Below are positions 25,492-35,206 of a stretch of DNA of 64,000 nt, in pieces. Origin of the DNA: Trichococcus patagoniensis. Its GTDB lineage: Bacteria; Bacillota; Bacilli; Lactobacillales; Aerococcaceae. The translations under genes and the position numbers were made by a program. The notes below the pieces were generated by a model that did no database searches, was not told the origin of the DNA, and saw only the letters and a list, made by a program, of their open reading frames with translations. Numbering within the stretch: the stretch's first letter is position 1; every line of letters starts with the position of its first letter. The stretch lies in NCBI RefSeq assembly GCF_003051085.1, contig NZ_QAOM01000009.1, forward strand, positions 62,001 to 126,000, read 5' to 3'.

Positions 25492-27192
25492 TCATGCTTT
25501 GTTTTTTTCGGTATCGGCCAACTCCAGCAATTCTTTTGCGTGGGCCAGTGAAAGTTCCGTTATGTCGGTTCCCGCCAACATGCGTGCGACTTCGTTGATG
25601 CGATCAGGCCCGAACAGCGGTTTGACATGTGTCTTTGTCCGCTCGGCGATGATTTCTTTTTCTATATAGAGATGCTGATCCGCCATCGCTGCCACTTGCG
25701 GAAGATGCGTGATGCAGAGCACCTGCGAGTAACTGGCCACCAAGTGGATCTTATTGGCTATCGCTTGCGCTACCCTGCCTGAAACACCTGTATCAACCTC
25801 GTCAAAGATGATGCTTGTGATGCCTTGCGTTTTGGTGAAAATGGCTTTCATGGCCAACATCATCCGTGAGAGTTCGCCGCCGCTGGCCACCTTAGCCAAT
25901 GCTTTCAGGGGTTCGCCGACGTTCGTCGCGATATAGAATTCCACGTGATCCAACCCGTTATCCGTAATCGCAATCTTCCCTGGTTGTACATGGAAAACAG
26001 TCTTGAAAAGGACCTTTTCCATGTACAGTTCCTTTAACTGCAGTTGGATCTGTTCTTCCAGAACGACTGCAGCTTTTCCGCGGATGGCGGTCAGTTGTTT
26101 GCCGATGGCCAGAATCTCTTCTTTTGCCTTGTTGTAGTCCACGTTGAGTTTCTCAAGGTAGCTTTCACGATTTTCGATCAGATCCAACTCGCGGGCAATT
26201 TTTTCGTAATGCCCCAGCACCTCACTGATTGTGTTTCCGTATTTCCGCTTCAACTGGCGGATCAATTCCAATCGGTTCTCGATTTCGTTCAAGCGCCCTT
26301 CATCGTAGGACAATTGCTCGATCTCCGACAGTATGTCACCGGCGCATTCCTGCAATTGGTAATACGCTGCCGAGACGGAGGATGCGATTGCCTGGTAGAC
26401 CGGATTGATATCCTGCACTTTTTCCAGCGCCGCCATGCCGAGACCGATTTTGTCGATGCCGTTCTCTTCACTGTTCTGCATTGAATCGTACGCGCTCGTC
26501 AAAGCTTGCATGACTTTTTGATAATTGACGAGCAGGTTCCGTTCTTCCTCCAGTTTTTCATCCTCTGCAGGATCCTTCAACTGAGCTTGCTCGATTTCCT
26601 GGATTTGGAAAGTCAACAAGTCGATTCTTTGGACTGTTTCTTTCTCGTCTGTCTTCAATTGGATCAATTGCTTACGTGTATCCACATATTTGGCATAAGT
26701 ATCGAGATATGTCATTTTGACTTCTCTCAGTTCATTCCCGGCGAACTGATCCAGCAAGTCGATATGTTTTTGCGGATCCATCAATTCTTGATGCTCGTTC
26801 TGCCCATGGATATCGATCAGCGTTTCGCCGACCTCACGCAGAGTCGCAACCGTTACGATTGTGCCGTTGACCCGGGAAATGTTTTTGCCGTTCCGGGAAA
26901 GTTCCCGCTGCAGCAGCACTTGGTTCCCGTCCGCTTCGATTCCATACGATTCCAGCACGGCCACTGTCTTGGCGTTTTCGGGAATACTGAAAAGCCCTTG
27001 GATGACCGTCTTGTTTTCGCCGTATCGGATCAAATCGTTGGATCCTCTCCCGCCTGCCAACAGACCGACGGCATCGATGATGATGGATTTCCCTGCTCCG
27101 GTTTCCCCAGTCAGCACGGTCATCCCCTCGTCGAAACTTACTTGAAGATTTTCAATTATTGCAAAATTTTTAATGGACAACTCCTGTAACAT
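25492..27192 (-). CDS. recN: DNA repair protein RecN
   Basis: SMC-like ATPase of 566 residues acting early in double-strand-break repair. Walker A GETGAGKSIIIDAVG is near the N-terminus. A long two-part coiled coil spans about 150-370. The signature SGGELSRMMLAMKAIF and Walker B SIIFDEVDTGVSG lie in the C-terminal lobe. In Bacillus the argR/ahrC gene sits between tlyA and recN, but here tlyA is directly upstream. Confidence 0.97.
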   Translation of the reverse strand: MLQELSIKNFAIIENLQVSFDEGMTVLTGETGAGKSIIIDAVGLLAGGRGSNDLIRYGENKTVIQGLFSIPENAKTVAVLESYGIEADGNQVLLQRELSRNGKNISRVNGTIVTVATLREVGETLIDIHGQNEHQELMDPQKHIDLLDQFAGNELREVKMTYLDTYAKYVDTRKQLIQLKTDEKETVQRIDLLTFQIQEIEQAQLKDPAEDEKLEEERNLLVNYQKVMQALTSAYDSMQNSEENGIDKIGLGMAALEKVQDINPVYQAIASSVSAAYYQLQECAGDILSEIEQLSYDEGRLNEIENRLELIRQLKRKYGNTISEVLGHYEKIARELDLIENRESYLEKLNVDYNKAKEEILAIGKQLTAIRGKAAVVLEEQIQLQLKELYMEKVLFKTVFHVQPGKIAITDNGLDHVEFYIATNVGEPLKALAKVASGGELSRMMLAMKAIFTKTQGITSIIFDEVDTGVSGRVAQAIANKIHLVASYSQVLCITHLPQVAAMADQHLYIEKEIIAERTKTHVKPLFGPDRINEVARMLAGTDITELSLAHAKELLELADTEKNKA

Positions 27193-27227
27193 TCCGCATT
27201 CCCCTTCGCAACGGTTCCTTAAATCAC

Positions 27228-28070
27228 CTATTTATCGGAAATTGAGATTGATTTGCTTTTCAGCTGCAGATAAGCCTCTTTGACAATCTGCGGGCTGTCG
27301 ATTTCTGGAGAGACGATACCCGGTGCATGGGCATTGGCCTGTAAATGGACCAAAAATTCGATATTTCCGGTCCCTCCAGTGATAGGCGAAAAGCTCAGAT
27401 TTTTCACATCGAATCCGGTCAGGGAAGCAAAATCCAGGATATCCCGCAACACTTCATTATGGACTGCCGGATCACTGACAATGCCTTTTTTGCCGATTTT
27501 CCCTCTTCCGGCTTCGAACTGCGGTTTGATCAGCGCAACGACGTCTCCGCCGACTGCGATGATTTCCTTAAGAACCGGCAAAATCAGCTTCAGCGAAATG
27601 AAGGACACATCAATGGAAGCCATCTCCGGCTGTCCTTTTTCAAAGTCCTCCAGTTTGCTGTAACGGAAATTCACCCGTTCCATCACCTCGACCCGTTCAT
27701 CCTGGCGCAACTTCCAATCCAATTGATTGTAGCCGACATCCAGCGCGTAGCATAGCTTTGCCCCGTTTTGGAGCGCGACATCCGTAAAGCCGCCTGTTGA
27801 ACTGCCGATATCCAAAAAGATTTTGTCCTTGGGGTCCACTCGGAATAAAGCGATTGCTTTTTCAAGCTTCAATCCGCCACGGCTCACGTATTTCAGTGTT
27901 TCTCCTTTTATATGGAGGGTTTTCTCGACGGAAATCTTTTCGCCCGGTTTATCGTAACGCTGGTTGTTTTCGTCATAAATTTGCCCGGCCATAATCAATC
28001 TTTTGGCTTTTTCACGGGATTCAGTCAAGCCCTGTTGTACTACAAGTAAATCCAATCTTTCTTTTTCCAT
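27228..28070 (-). CDS. tlyA: TlyA family rRNA methyltransferase
   Basis: Protein of 280 residues with an N-terminal S4 RNA-binding domain (LDLLVVQQGLTESREKAKRL) and an FtsJ/RrmJ-like SAM domain with LDIGSSTGGFTDVALQNGA. In mycobacteria TlyA 2'-O-methylates 16S and 23S rRNA and its loss gives capreomycin resistance; older names call it hemolysin A. The ATG follows GGGAGATTACC. It is part of the long xse-recN run. Confidence 0.92.
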   Translation of the reverse strand: MEKERLDLLVVQQGLTESREKAKRLIMAGQIYDENNQRYDKPGEKISVEKTLHIKGETLKYVSRGGLKLEKAIALFRVDPKDKIFLDIGSSTGGFTDVALQNGAKLCYALDVGYNQLDWKLRQDERVEVMERVNFRYSKLEDFEKGQPEMASIDVSFISLKLILPVLKEIIAVGGDVVALIKPQFEAGRGKIGKKGIVSDPAVHNEVLRDILDFASLTGFDVKNLSFSPITGGTGNIEFLVHLQANAHAPGIVSPEIDSPQIVKEAYLQLKSKSISISDK

Positions 28071-28082
28071 GGTAATCTCCCG

Positions 28083-28976
28083 TTATATTCTGACGTAATC
28101 CAACAATTGGCGGAATACTTCTATTTTATCCTCTGCATCGTCATAGGACAGTGCCACTCGGTCCAGGCAGCCTTCCGCTTGGCGGATGACGCCGTTCAGT
28201 TCCTGGATGGCTCCAGTGACACCCAATATGGATGGGTATGTATTTTTGTTCAATGCGGCATCGTGATGGATGGTTTTGCCCGTCTCGGTCTCATCCAACA
28301 CGACATCCTTCAGATCGTTGTGGATCTGGTAAGCCAAACCCAAGTGTCTGGAGAATCCTTCCATCTCGGTTGTGAATGCTTCATCCGCTTCCGCGATGAG
28401 GCATCCCGCTGTGACAGCGTACCTTATCAATGCTCCAGTCTTATTATCGTGCACTTGCTTCAACTCTTCTATTGTCAGCGTCTTCTGCTCGCCCTCAACA
28501 TCATCCATCTGGCCGGCGATCATTCCGTCCGGACCCGAGGCTTTAGCCAACAAGCCGATCAGTTTGACTTTTTTGTCTGCCGAAATGGTGGCAGATTCCG
28601 CAAGGATCTCGAAGGCAGCCGTCAACAACGCGTCACCCGCAAGGATCGCGGTGGATTCTCCAAATACCTTATGGGAAGTCAGGCGTCCCCGTCTGTAATC
28701 ATCATCATCCATAGCCGGCAGATCATCATGGATCAAGGAATACGTATGGATATATTCCAAAGCGGCTGCGGCTGCAAAGCCATCCGAAATCTCCACACTT
28801 GCCAACGAAAGGGTCGCCAACACTAAAAGAGGGCGAATTCTTTTTCCGCCCCCCATTAAAGAATACGTCATCGCTTTGTGCAGATTTTCTTGCGAAGGCA
28901 CACGTGCATCCAATTCCGAGTAGAGGAAAGCATCGAATCGAGGCATCCATTCCGATTGAAATTCGCTAAGATTCAT
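28083..28976 (-). CDS. ispA: Polyprenyl (farnesyl/geranyl) diphosphate synthase
   Basis: Prenyltransferase of 297 residues that condenses DMAPP and IPP to make C10/C15 diphosphates for undecaprenyl and quinone synthesis. The first Asp-rich motif is HDDLPAMDDDD, followed by RRG. The second motif reads HNDLKDV, with Asn where most homologues have the first Asp. GGGKRIRPLL is the IPP-binding segment. The ATG of MNLSEF has GGAG about 10 bases upstream; an earlier ATG overlapping xseB lies too near the same site. Confidence 0.92.
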   Translation of the reverse strand: MNLSEFQSEWMPRFDAFLYSELDARVPSQENLHKAMTYSLMGGGKRIRPLLVLATLSLASVEISDGFAAAAALEYIHTYSLIHDDLPAMDDDDYRRGRLTSHKVFGESTAILAGDALLTAAFEILAESATISADKKVKLIGLLAKASGPDGMIAGQMDDVEGEQKTLTIEELKQVHDNKTGALIRYAVTAGCLIAEADEAFTTEMEGFSRHLGLAYQIHNDLKDVVLDETETGKTIHHDAALNKNTYPSILGVTGAIQELNGVIRQAEGCLDRVALSYDDAEDKIEVFRQLLDYVRI

Positions 28977-28981
28977 GCTTG

Positions 28982-29230
28982 TCATTCTCCTTCGGTTTGG
29001 GCAGCCGGCTCTTCAAAATTCGTTTCCGATCCATCCGGGTTGACGATTTTCGTCAACGTCTTTTCAGCATTGTTCAAAGTGTCTTGGCAATACTTGCTGA
29101 GATCCATCCCGACCTTGAATTGCTCCAATGCCGCTTCCAATGGGACATCCCCTGCTTCCAGTCTTGTTACAATAGCTTCTAATTGGTTCATCGCTTCTTC
29201 AAAACTTACTTTCTTGTCCGCCTTCATCAT
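28982..29230 (-). CDS. xseB: Exodeoxyribonuclease VII small subunit
   Basis: Protein of 82 residues. The family signature [20 protein letters not shown] and [13 protein letters not shown] are seen. Several copies bind one XseA to form the single-strand exonuclease. Two successive ATG codons, the second overlapping the xseA stop, follow GGAGGAAAA. The C-terminus is acidic. Confidence 0.95.
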   Translation of the reverse strand: MMKADKKVSFEEAMNQLEAIVTRLEAGDVPLEAALEQFKVGMDLSKYCQDTLNNAEKTLTKIVNPDGSETNFEEPAAQTEGE

Positions 29231-30561
29231 TTTTCCTCCACCACATGTTTTACTTCTGCTTCGGCATAACCGTCCGAAAAATTTACTTTCAATTTATCGC
29301 CGCTGCGCAACTCTTTTACTGATGCGACTACTTCCCCGTCCCTTGTCGTATAGGTGTAGCCGCGCGACATGATCTTCAATGGACTCAACAAGTCCAACGA
29401 TTGCATAGCCGATGTCATGCGCAGTTCCTTTTGTTTCAAGTAGCGATCCATGGCCCTTTTCAGTTCATCGGTGACCTGTTGTCTGCGATTGCCGGCCAGC
29501 TGCACGTCCCTTGCAGGATTGCGGTTTTCAAGGCGCAATTGCAGCCGTTGCAGCTCATTGGAGCGCAATTGGATCTGCTGCTGCATTTGATTGGCCAGGC
29601 GTTGTTGCACCTGATCCGCTTTGATGGCATAACCTTCATACATCCTCTCCGGTTGTCTGAAGATATAGGATTGCATGGCGCGATTCAATCGCTGTTGTTG
29701 CATCGTATGCAGATGCCGCATCTTTTGATAGAGCCTGTTGTCGATCTGATGGATATAACGGATGACATCGCTCAACACCGGCACAGACAATTCCGCCGCT
29801 GCTGTTGGAGTAGCGGCACGGACATCCGCAACAAAGTCGGCCAACGTCGTATCCGTTTCATGCCCTACGGAAGAGATGACCGGGGCACTCATGGCCGCTA
29901 TTTGGCGGACGACTGTTTCCTCGTTGAAGGACCAAAGATCCTCTATGGAGCCGCCACCCCTTGCGACGATGACCACATCAAAATCACCTTTTTGTTCAAT
30001 TGCTTGAAGATTCTTGATGATGTTGGCAGCGGAATCCTTTCCTTGCACAATGGTCGGATAGAGCACGAGCTGGACGATCGGATATCTTCTTTTCACAGTC
30101 GTCATGATGTCCCGGATGACCGCACCACTTGGGCTGGTGACTATGGCGATGCGTTTTGGAAATACCGGAAGCTTTTTCTTAGGCAGGGAAAACAACCCTT
30201 CGCGCGTTAATTTTTCCTTCAGTTCCGAGAACGCTTGGTACAAAGCACCGACCCCATCCGGTTCCATATGCTCGACCATGATATTGTAGGTTCCGCCCGA
30301 TTCGTAGACATTCACCCGTCCGATGAGCATGACCTTCATCCCTTCCTTGGGCTTGAAGGCCAACTTGTCGAATCTGCCTTTATACATCACTGCTGAGATG
30401 ACAGCATTGTCATCCTTCAGGCTGAAGTATTGATGGCCCGGACGCGGACGATAATTGGATATTTCACCAGTAAGGTAAACACGCTCGAGATAAGGATCGG
30501 CATCAAATTTTCTTTTGATGTATTTGGTTAAAGCGGTGACGCTGAGATAGACAGGTTCCAA
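29227..30561 (-). CDS. xseA: Exodeoxyribonuclease VII large subunit
   Basis: Catalytic subunit of 444 residues that degrades single-stranded DNA from both ends. An N-terminal OB fold ([20 protein letters not shown]) is followed by the catalytic domain with [29 protein letters not shown] and [17 protein letters not shown], then a long coiled coil (about 260-390). The start is TTG, with GGAGG 7 bases upstream and no better alternative. It follows folD after 16 bases. Confidence 0.96.
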   Translation of the reverse strand: MEPVYLSVTALTKYIKRKFDADPYLERVYLTGEISNYRPRPGHQYFSLKDDNAVISAVMYKGRFDKLAFKPKEGMKVMLIGRVNVYESGGTYNIMVEHMEPDGVGALYQAFSELKEKLTREGLFSLPKKKLPVFPKRIAIVTSPSGAVIRDIMTTVKRRYPIVQLVLYPTIVQGKDSAANIIKNLQAIEQKGDFDVVIVARGGGSIEDLWSFNEETVVRQIAAMSAPVISSVGHETDTTLADFVADVRAATPTAAAELSVPVLSDVIRYIHQIDNRLYQKMRHLHTMQQQRLNRAMQSYIFRQPERMYEGYAIKADQVQQRLANQMQQQIQLRSNELQRLQLRLENRNPARDVQLAGNRRQQVTDELKRAMDRYLKQKELRMTSAMQSLDLLSPLKIMSRGYTYTTRDGEVVASVKELRSGDKLKVNFSDGYAEAEVKHVVEEK

Positions 30562-30577
30562 CTTTGTGCCTCCTTGA

Positions 30578-31417
30578 TTATTTTGCTTTATCGATTGTTT
30601 GTTGCAACAGCATCGTGATGGTCATCGGACCGACACCGCCAGGAACTGGTGTGATATGGCTTGCGATGCCCATTGCACCGGCTGTGTCCACATCGCCGAT
30701 CAATTTGCCTTCTGCACTGCGGTTCATCCCGACATCGATGACGACTGCGCCCTCTTTGATGAAATCGGCAGTGACGAAATGGCCTCTGCCGATCGCTGCA
30801 ACCAGGATATCGGCTTCTTTAGCCAATTCTTTCAGGTTTTTAGTGCGGGAGTGGGCGATCGTGACTGTCGCGTTTTCGTTCATAAGCATGATGGACATCG
30901 GTTTGCCGACGATATTGCTGCGGCCGATCACTAATGCTTTTTTGCCTTCAAGTTCGATGTTGTATTCTTCCAAAATCTTCATGATGCCGTACGGTGTGCA
31001 AGGCAGAGCAGATTCATTGCCGAGGAAGAAGTTCCCGACGTTCATCGGATGGAAACCATCCACATCCTTCTCATATCGGATGGCGCGCAACACTTTTTGT
31101 TCATCTATGTGTTTCGGCAAGGGGAGCTGTACCAAAATGCCGTGCATGCTGTCATCTTGGTTCTGCTTTTCAACTTCTGCCAGGAGATCTGTTTCGGAAA
31201 TGTCTGCCGCAAGACGAACGACACGCGAATTCATACCCATTGCTTCGGATTGCTTCTCTTTATTGCGGACATAGACTTGGCTTGCTTTATCCTCGCCGAC
31301 CAAAATGACGCAAAGACCCGGGGTTTTCCCTTCTGCTGTCAATGCCGCTACCTGTTCTTTCATCTGATCCTGCATTTTTTTTGCTAAGCCTTTTCCATCC
31401 ATGATAATCGTTTCCAT
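30578..31417 (-). CDS. folD: Methylenetetrahydrofolate dehydrogenase/cyclohydrolase
   Basis: Bifunctional enzyme of 279 residues interconverting 5,10-methylene-, 5,10-methenyl- and 10-formyl-tetrahydrofolate with NADP. YVRNKEKQSEAMG contains the catalytic Lys, VQLPLPKHID and DVDGFHPMNVG are family signatures, and VIGRSNIVGKP binds NADP. AAGGAGATTGATTA precedes the ATG. It heads the long minus-strand run that extends through the repair and RNA-modification genes. Confidence 0.97.
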   Translation of the reverse strand: METIIMDGKGLAKKMQDQMKEQVAALTAEGKTPGLCVILVGEDKASQVYVRNKEKQSEAMGMNSRVVRLAADISETDLLAEVEKQNQDDSMHGILVQLPLPKHIDEQKVLRAIRYEKDVDGFHPMNVGNFFLGNESALPCTPYGIMKILEEYNIELEGKKALVIGRSNIVGKPMSIMLMNENATVTIAHSRTKNLKELAKEADILVAAIGRGHFVTADFIKEGAVVIDVGMNRSAEGKLIGDVDTAGAMGIASHITPVPGGVGPMTITMLLQQTIDKAK

Positions 31418-31514
31418 TAATCAATCTCCTTTTCCTTGGTGTTACCGTTTATTTTAACATATTATCTTGGATTACGGTTAGAAAAGCGGGCTTGGCATGC
31501 CCGAATTCATCGAC

Positions 31515-31555
31515 AAAAAAAGAAAAACCCTTATGCCGAAGCATTAAGGATTTTC
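31515..31555 (-). terminator. Terminator of the pepP-efp-nusB operon
   Basis: CCTTAATGC pairs with GCATAAGG around a tight CGAA-type loop, and on the minus strand the hairpin is followed by TTTTTCTTTTTTT. The stem includes the nusB stop codon. Confidence 0.88.
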
Positions 31556-31999
31556 CGTTTTAGGAATGAGGTTGGACAATACGCCATTGATGAATTTGCT
31601 CGACTGTTCATCGCAATAAAGTTTTGAAATTTCGATTGCTTCATTCAACGCTACCCTTTGAGGTACCTGTTCCGTATCTCCCAACAGCATTTCATAAGCA
31701 GCAATCTGCATAATCAAAGCATCTGCTTTGGCCAATCTGTCCACAGTCCAGTTCTTCAGGTAAGGTTGAATCGCTTCATCGATCGCCGCTTGATTATCCA
31801 AAACGCCATGCACTAATGTGACCAAATAAGGATAATCCTGAATTTCGACATCCTCTTCGCTGTTCCATTCCTCTGAATCGCTCAAAACCGCTTGCTTGAT
31901 GGCTTCTTCAGGGGTCAATTCTTCGTTCGTTTTCAATTGGAAAAGGGCTTGGAGCGCCTTTTCCCTGATTTCTCTTCTGGTTAAACGGGAAGTGCTCAC
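31544..31999 (-). CDS. nusB: Transcription antitermination protein NusB
   Basis: All-helical RNA-binding protein of 151 residues that, with NusE (S10), binds boxA of rRNA leaders to support antitermination. The N-terminal LTRREIREKALQALFQL and C-terminal ALNEAIEISKLYCDEQSSKF with INGVL are diagnostic. The GTG start overlaps the stop of the Gls24-type gene (GTGA). Confidence 0.96.
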   Translation of the reverse strand: MSTSRLTRREIREKALQALFQLKTNEELTPEEAIKQAVLSDSEEWNSEEDVEIQDYPYLVTLVHGVLDNQAAIDEAIQPYLKNWTVDRLAKADALIMQIAAYEMLLGDTEQVPQRVALNEAIEISKLYCDEQSSKFINGVLSNLIPKTENP

Positions 32000-32421
32000 G
32001 CATTCTCCCCCAATTCTGCATCCAAATCAAGATAGGCATTGTCTTCGGACTTCGGTGCGACAAGACCAACCACATGGACGTTCACTTGCGACACTTCGAG
32101 ATTGCTCATGTAAAGGACTTGTTCCTTCACTTTTTCTTGCATATCCAAAGCGACTTTCGGTACGGAAGTCCCGTACTTAATGTAACAGTACACATCAACC
32201 GCCAAACCATTTTCATCGACTGTCAAGTGTACACCTTTGTTATGGGCAGTGCGTCCCAACAACTCATTGACGCCGGTCTTGAAAGACCCTTGCATCGCAT
32301 AAACACCTTCTACTTCATTCGCTGCAATACCCGCGATCACTTCAATCACTTCAGGAGCAATTTCAATCTCTCCCAGTGGAGCCGGACCGTTTGCTAAAGG
32401 AATGTTTGTTTCTTCCATCAT
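31996..32421 (-). CDS. Asp23/Gls24 family envelope stress protein
   Basis: Small protein of 141 residues with the Asp23 domain: GEIEIAPEVIEVIAGIAANEVEG near the N-terminus (in parts GEIEIAPEVIEV and IAGIAANEVEG), then VDENGLAVDVYCYIKYG and a C-terminal VNVHVVGLV. Such proteins are linked to envelope or alkaline stress, and the orthologue YqhY of Bacillus influences acetyl-CoA carboxylase activity. Its place between efp and nusB is conserved and favours the YqhY subgroup. Confidence 0.9.
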   Translation of the reverse strand: MMEETNIPLANGPAPLGEIEIAPEVIEVIAGIAANEVEGVYAMQGSFKTGVNELLGRTAHNKGVHLTVDENGLAVDVYCYIKYGTSVPKVALDMQEKVKEQVLYMSNLEVSQVNVHVVGLVAPKSEDNAYLDLDAELGENA

Positions 32422-32447
32422 CTGTCATTCTCCTTTCTTGGGAAACA

Positions 32448-33005
32448 TTATGCGCGGGATACGTAAGAACCGTCCGTTGTGTTGACGATAAGCATATCAT
32501 CAGCATTCACGAAGAATGGTACGTTGACCATCAATCCTGTCTCCATTTTAGCCGGTTTTGAACCGCCTGAAGCTGTATCGCCCTTGATGCCTGGTTCAGT
32601 TTCTTCCACTCGCAGGATTACTGTATTCGGAAGATCGACACCGATTGTTTCTGTTTCGTACATCAGGATGTTGACTTCCATGTTTTCTTTCAGATAGTTC
32701 AATTCATATTCGATTTGGCCTGCATTCAATTCGATCTGTTCATAGTTTTCAGTGTCCATGAAGACATAAGCACCGGCACTCTCGTACAGAAATTGCATTT
32801 TGCGGTTCGCGATATGCGCTTTTCCGACTTTTTCACCCGCACGGAAAGTTTTTTCCTGTACAGCTCCTGTGCGAAGATTCTTCAATTTTGAACGGACGAA
32901 AGCCGCACCTTTACCTGGCTTTACGTGTTGGAAATCAACAACTTTCCATAATCCTCCATCAATTTCGATCGTCAGGCCTGTCTTAAAATCATTTACTGAA
33001 ATCAT
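32448..33005 (-). CDS. efp: Elongation factor P
   Basis: Three-domain translation factor of 185 residues that rescues ribosomes stalled at polyproline stretches. The tip loop [14 protein letters not shown] carries Lys32, the position modified in the family (5-aminopentanol in Bacillus). [10 protein letters not shown] was chosen as start because GGAGGAATTATT precedes it. It follows the pepP gene as in other bacilli. Confidence 0.97.
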   Translation of the reverse strand: MISVNDFKTGLTIEIDGGLWKVVDFQHVKPGKGAAFVRSKLKNLRTGAVQEKTFRAGEKVGKAHIANRKMQFLYESAGAYVFMDTENYEQIELNAGQIEYELNYLKENMEVNILMYETETIGVDLPNTVILRVEETEPGIKGDTASGGSKPAKMETGLMVNVPFFVNADDMLIVNTTDGSYVSRA

Positions 33006-33073
33006 TAATAATTCCTCCTGTGGCAACTCATTTGAAATAAGTTTACCATTAATTTAGTTCGGATTCTATTTTT

Positions 33074-34135
33074 TTATAAAATAATCAATTCTTTTGGAGA
33101 ATGCGTCAAAATCTCGTTGCCATTATCCCTGATCACAAGATCATCTTCAATCCGGACGCCCCCAAGACCAGCGAGATAGATGCCCGGTTCATTTGTGATG
33201 ACATTTCCTGGAACAAGCACTTTTCCGGATTTTTGCGATGTATTCGGTCCCTCATGTATCTCCAAACCGATTCCATGGCCATTGGAGTGGCCGAACGCAT
33301 CTCCGTACCCTTGTTCCGTAATGTAATCGCGTGCCACACTGTCGACTTCGATACCGGTCATGCCAGCTTTTGCCGTTGCATTCACACGCAATTGGGCAGC
33401 CAGCACTATCTCGTAAATCTTCTTCAATTCTGCATGCGGTTGCCCCACTGAAACTGTGCGGGTCATATCCGAAACATAGCCATTGTAATAACAACCGAAA
33501 TCCAGCGTCACGAAGTCGCCTTTTTCGATCAACTTCGGACTGGCCACACCATGCGGCATAGCAGAACGGATGCCGCTGGCGACAATCGTTTCAAACGAAA
33601 CGCCGCTCGCTCCCAATTCGCGCATGTGGAAATCCAAACGGTTAGCAATCTCTATTTCCGAAACCCCTGGACGGATATGATCAAGGATGAACCTGAAGCC
33701 GGCATCCGCAATTTCACAAGCCCGTCTGATAGTCTGGATTTCTGCTTCGTCTTTGACTTCACGCACTTCTTCGATGATGCCTGAAGCAGGAAGCAGATCG
33801 CACATCACCAGGTCCTCCAAATCCTCGACACTGCGGAAAGACAGGAGGGCGTCTTCGAAGCCTAGAGACGAAAGGCCCTTCTCCTCCACAATCTTTCTCA
33901 CTTCATCGAATATCGGCCCTTTATTCTGAATAATCTGAAACCCCTGCGCCTGTGAAGCAGCTTGCTGGGTATAACGGAAGTCGGTCACAAAAAAAGCTTC
34001 CTTTTGAGTGATGACCGCCAAACCGGTCGTACCCGTAAAATTGGAAACATAACGTAAGTTATATTGACTTGTCACCAGCATTGCATCCATCTTCTTCGCT
34101 TTGATGGCAGCCTGCAATTTTGAGACTCTACTCAT
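33074..34135 (-). CDS. pepP: Xaa-Pro aminopeptidase (M24B)
   Basis: Metallopeptidase of 353 residues that removes N-terminal residues preceding proline. The pita-bread domain shows the metal ligands in VTLDFGCYYNGYVSDMTRT (two Asp), HSNGHGIGLEIHEGP (His), NEPGIYL and GVRIEDDLV (two Glu). GGAAG lies 8 bases before the ATG. It heads the operon with efp, Gls24 and nusB. A separate prolidase gene, pepQ, lies near ccpA. Confidence 0.93.
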   Translation of the reverse strand: MSRVSKLQAAIKAKKMDAMLVTSQYNLRYVSNFTGTTGLAVITQKEAFFVTDFRYTQQAASQAQGFQIIQNKGPIFDEVRKIVEEKGLSSLGFEDALLSFRSVEDLEDLVMCDLLPASGIIEEVREVKDEAEIQTIRRACEIADAGFRFILDHIRPGVSEIEIANRLDFHMRELGASGVSFETIVASGIRSAMPHGVASPKLIEKGDFVTLDFGCYYNGYVSDMTRTVSVGQPHAELKKIYEIVLAAQLRVNATAKAGMTGIEVDSVARDYITEQGYGDAFGHSNGHGIGLEIHEGPNTSQKSGKVLVPGNVITNEPGIYLAGLGGVRIEDDLVIRDNGNEILTHSPKELIIL

Positions 34136-34284
34136 TTCACATACTTCCTTCCAAAAAAATAGCCTGTTTGTTTACAAACATACCTACCCAGTATATCAAA
34201 AAAGAGCCCGCATAGATAGAGGGAATATCAGCCTCGCGGACTACAACATGCATCCACAGCACTTTCAAAAGCAGCGAGCAAGCG

Positions 34285-34330
34285 AAAAATGCACAAACAA
34301 ACCCGCAAATTGTCGGCTTGTTTGTGCGTC
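34285..34330 (-). terminator. Terminator of the comG operon
   Basis: GCACAAACAA (34291-34300) pairs perfectly with TTGTTTGTGC (34318-34327); on the minus strand ATTTTTC follows. It lies about 55 bases beyond the last comG gene. Confidence 0.7.
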
Positions 34331-34383
34331 TCGCTATATTACAGGACTCCTGCGTCGCTTAAAGGCACGTCATTTCCTGTTTG

Positions 34384-34821
34384 TCACTCCGGAAACATTA
34401 TTTCCAATACCAGCGTTTCGCTGTAGGCATTTTGCAAGATCACGGTCGCAGTTACTTTCCCGGTAGCATCCGCCACACAGTGCACGATTCCTTCTTCGAA
34501 AGACAGGACAGCTGGCACAATCCGATTTTCCGGAGTCGATGCTTTGTTATGATCCTTCAGCCAATAGTCGGTGTAGGCCAGCAAAGTTTGCGCTTTATAG
34601 TGGTTTTCCGTCAATCTGTACAGATAGAGCTGATTCTCATATATCCGGATGAGTCCGAAAAGCATCATTTGCGAAAGGAACAGGTAGAAAATGGCGATCG
34701 GCAAAATGGAGCCGCTCTTCCTCCGAAATTGATGATTATTAAATGGGGGCTTTCGGCAAGATGAGATGCGCTCTGCGCGTTTGGTTGTCAGAAAGCGTAG
34801 CCTGGATAGAAATCCCTTCAT
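34384..34821 (-). CDS. comGG: ComGG-like competence protein
   Basis: Last gene of the comG set, up to 145 residues. A single hydrophobic helix (SGSILPIAIFYLFLSQMML) follows a basic segment, then a C-terminal domain of about 95 residues rich in strands. It lacks a clear prepilin cleavage motif, as is usual for ComGG. The longest frame overlaps comGF by 83 bases, which is more than the other overlaps here, so the true start may lie later, but no better ATG/GTG/TTG precedes the helix except TTG inside it. Assignment rests mainly on position. Confidence 0.65.
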   Translation of the reverse strand: MKGFLSRLRFLTTKRAERISSCRKPPFNNHQFRRKSGSILPIAIFYLFLSQMMLFGLIRIYENQLYLYRLTENHYKAQTLLAYTDYWLKDHNKASTPENRIVPAVLSFEEGIVHCVADATGKVTATVILQNAYSETLVLEIMFPE

Positions 34822-35206
34822 TGGTCACCTCATATTTCAACGTTTTGACGTGCAGCAACATCGGATGATAGCCGGCCCCGTTTTTGTACCGGAGGACTTT
34901 ATTGATCCGGAACTCATAGGTGTAGGCAGCCGTGTCGGCCGGATTTAGCGATTTGGTGCGGATGGTCGTGCTCGTCTTCTGCACCAACAACTCGTCCTCC
35001 CACTCATGCTCGAGCTGAATCAGGAAGAGATGCCATTCCGCATCCTGCGTCTGCTCCATCTGGCTATTCGCCGTGCGGATCACCTCCATACCTCCCATCA
35101 GCAACAGGAGCACCAGCGTATTGACTGTCAACGCAAAAGCCGCCTCCAACAAGGTGAAGCCGGCTTGCGATTGTTTAGGGACTTTCCGCTTGGATTTCGT
35201 CGGCAT
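34739..35206 (-). CDS. comGF: ComGF-type competence pseudopilin
   Basis: Minor pseudopilin of 155 residues. A basic leader ends in QAGFTLLEAAFALTV, the type III signal recognised by prepilin peptidase ComC, with Gly-Phe as cleavage site and Glu5 of the mature protein. The C-terminal domain contains INKVLRYKNGAGYHPML. It overlaps comGE by 32 bases and is predicted to assemble into the DNA-uptake pilus. Confidence 0.85.
   Translation of the reverse strand: MPTKSKRKVPKQSQAGFTLLEAAFALTVNTLVLLLLMGGMEVIRTANSQMEQTQDAEWHLFLIQLEHEWEDELLVQKTSTTIRTKSLNPADTAAYTYEFRINKVLRYKNGAGYHPMLLHVKTLKYEVTNEGISIQATLSDNQTRRAHLILPKAPI

Noticed and set aside
27228-28070. Hemolysin toxin
   Set aside because: The S4 plus FtsJ domain layout is that of an rRNA methyltransferase; the hemolysin name is historical.
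28107-28826. 239-codon open frame opposite ispA
   Set aside because: Antisense to the prenyltransferase motifs, with His/Gln/Cys-rich random-looking composition.
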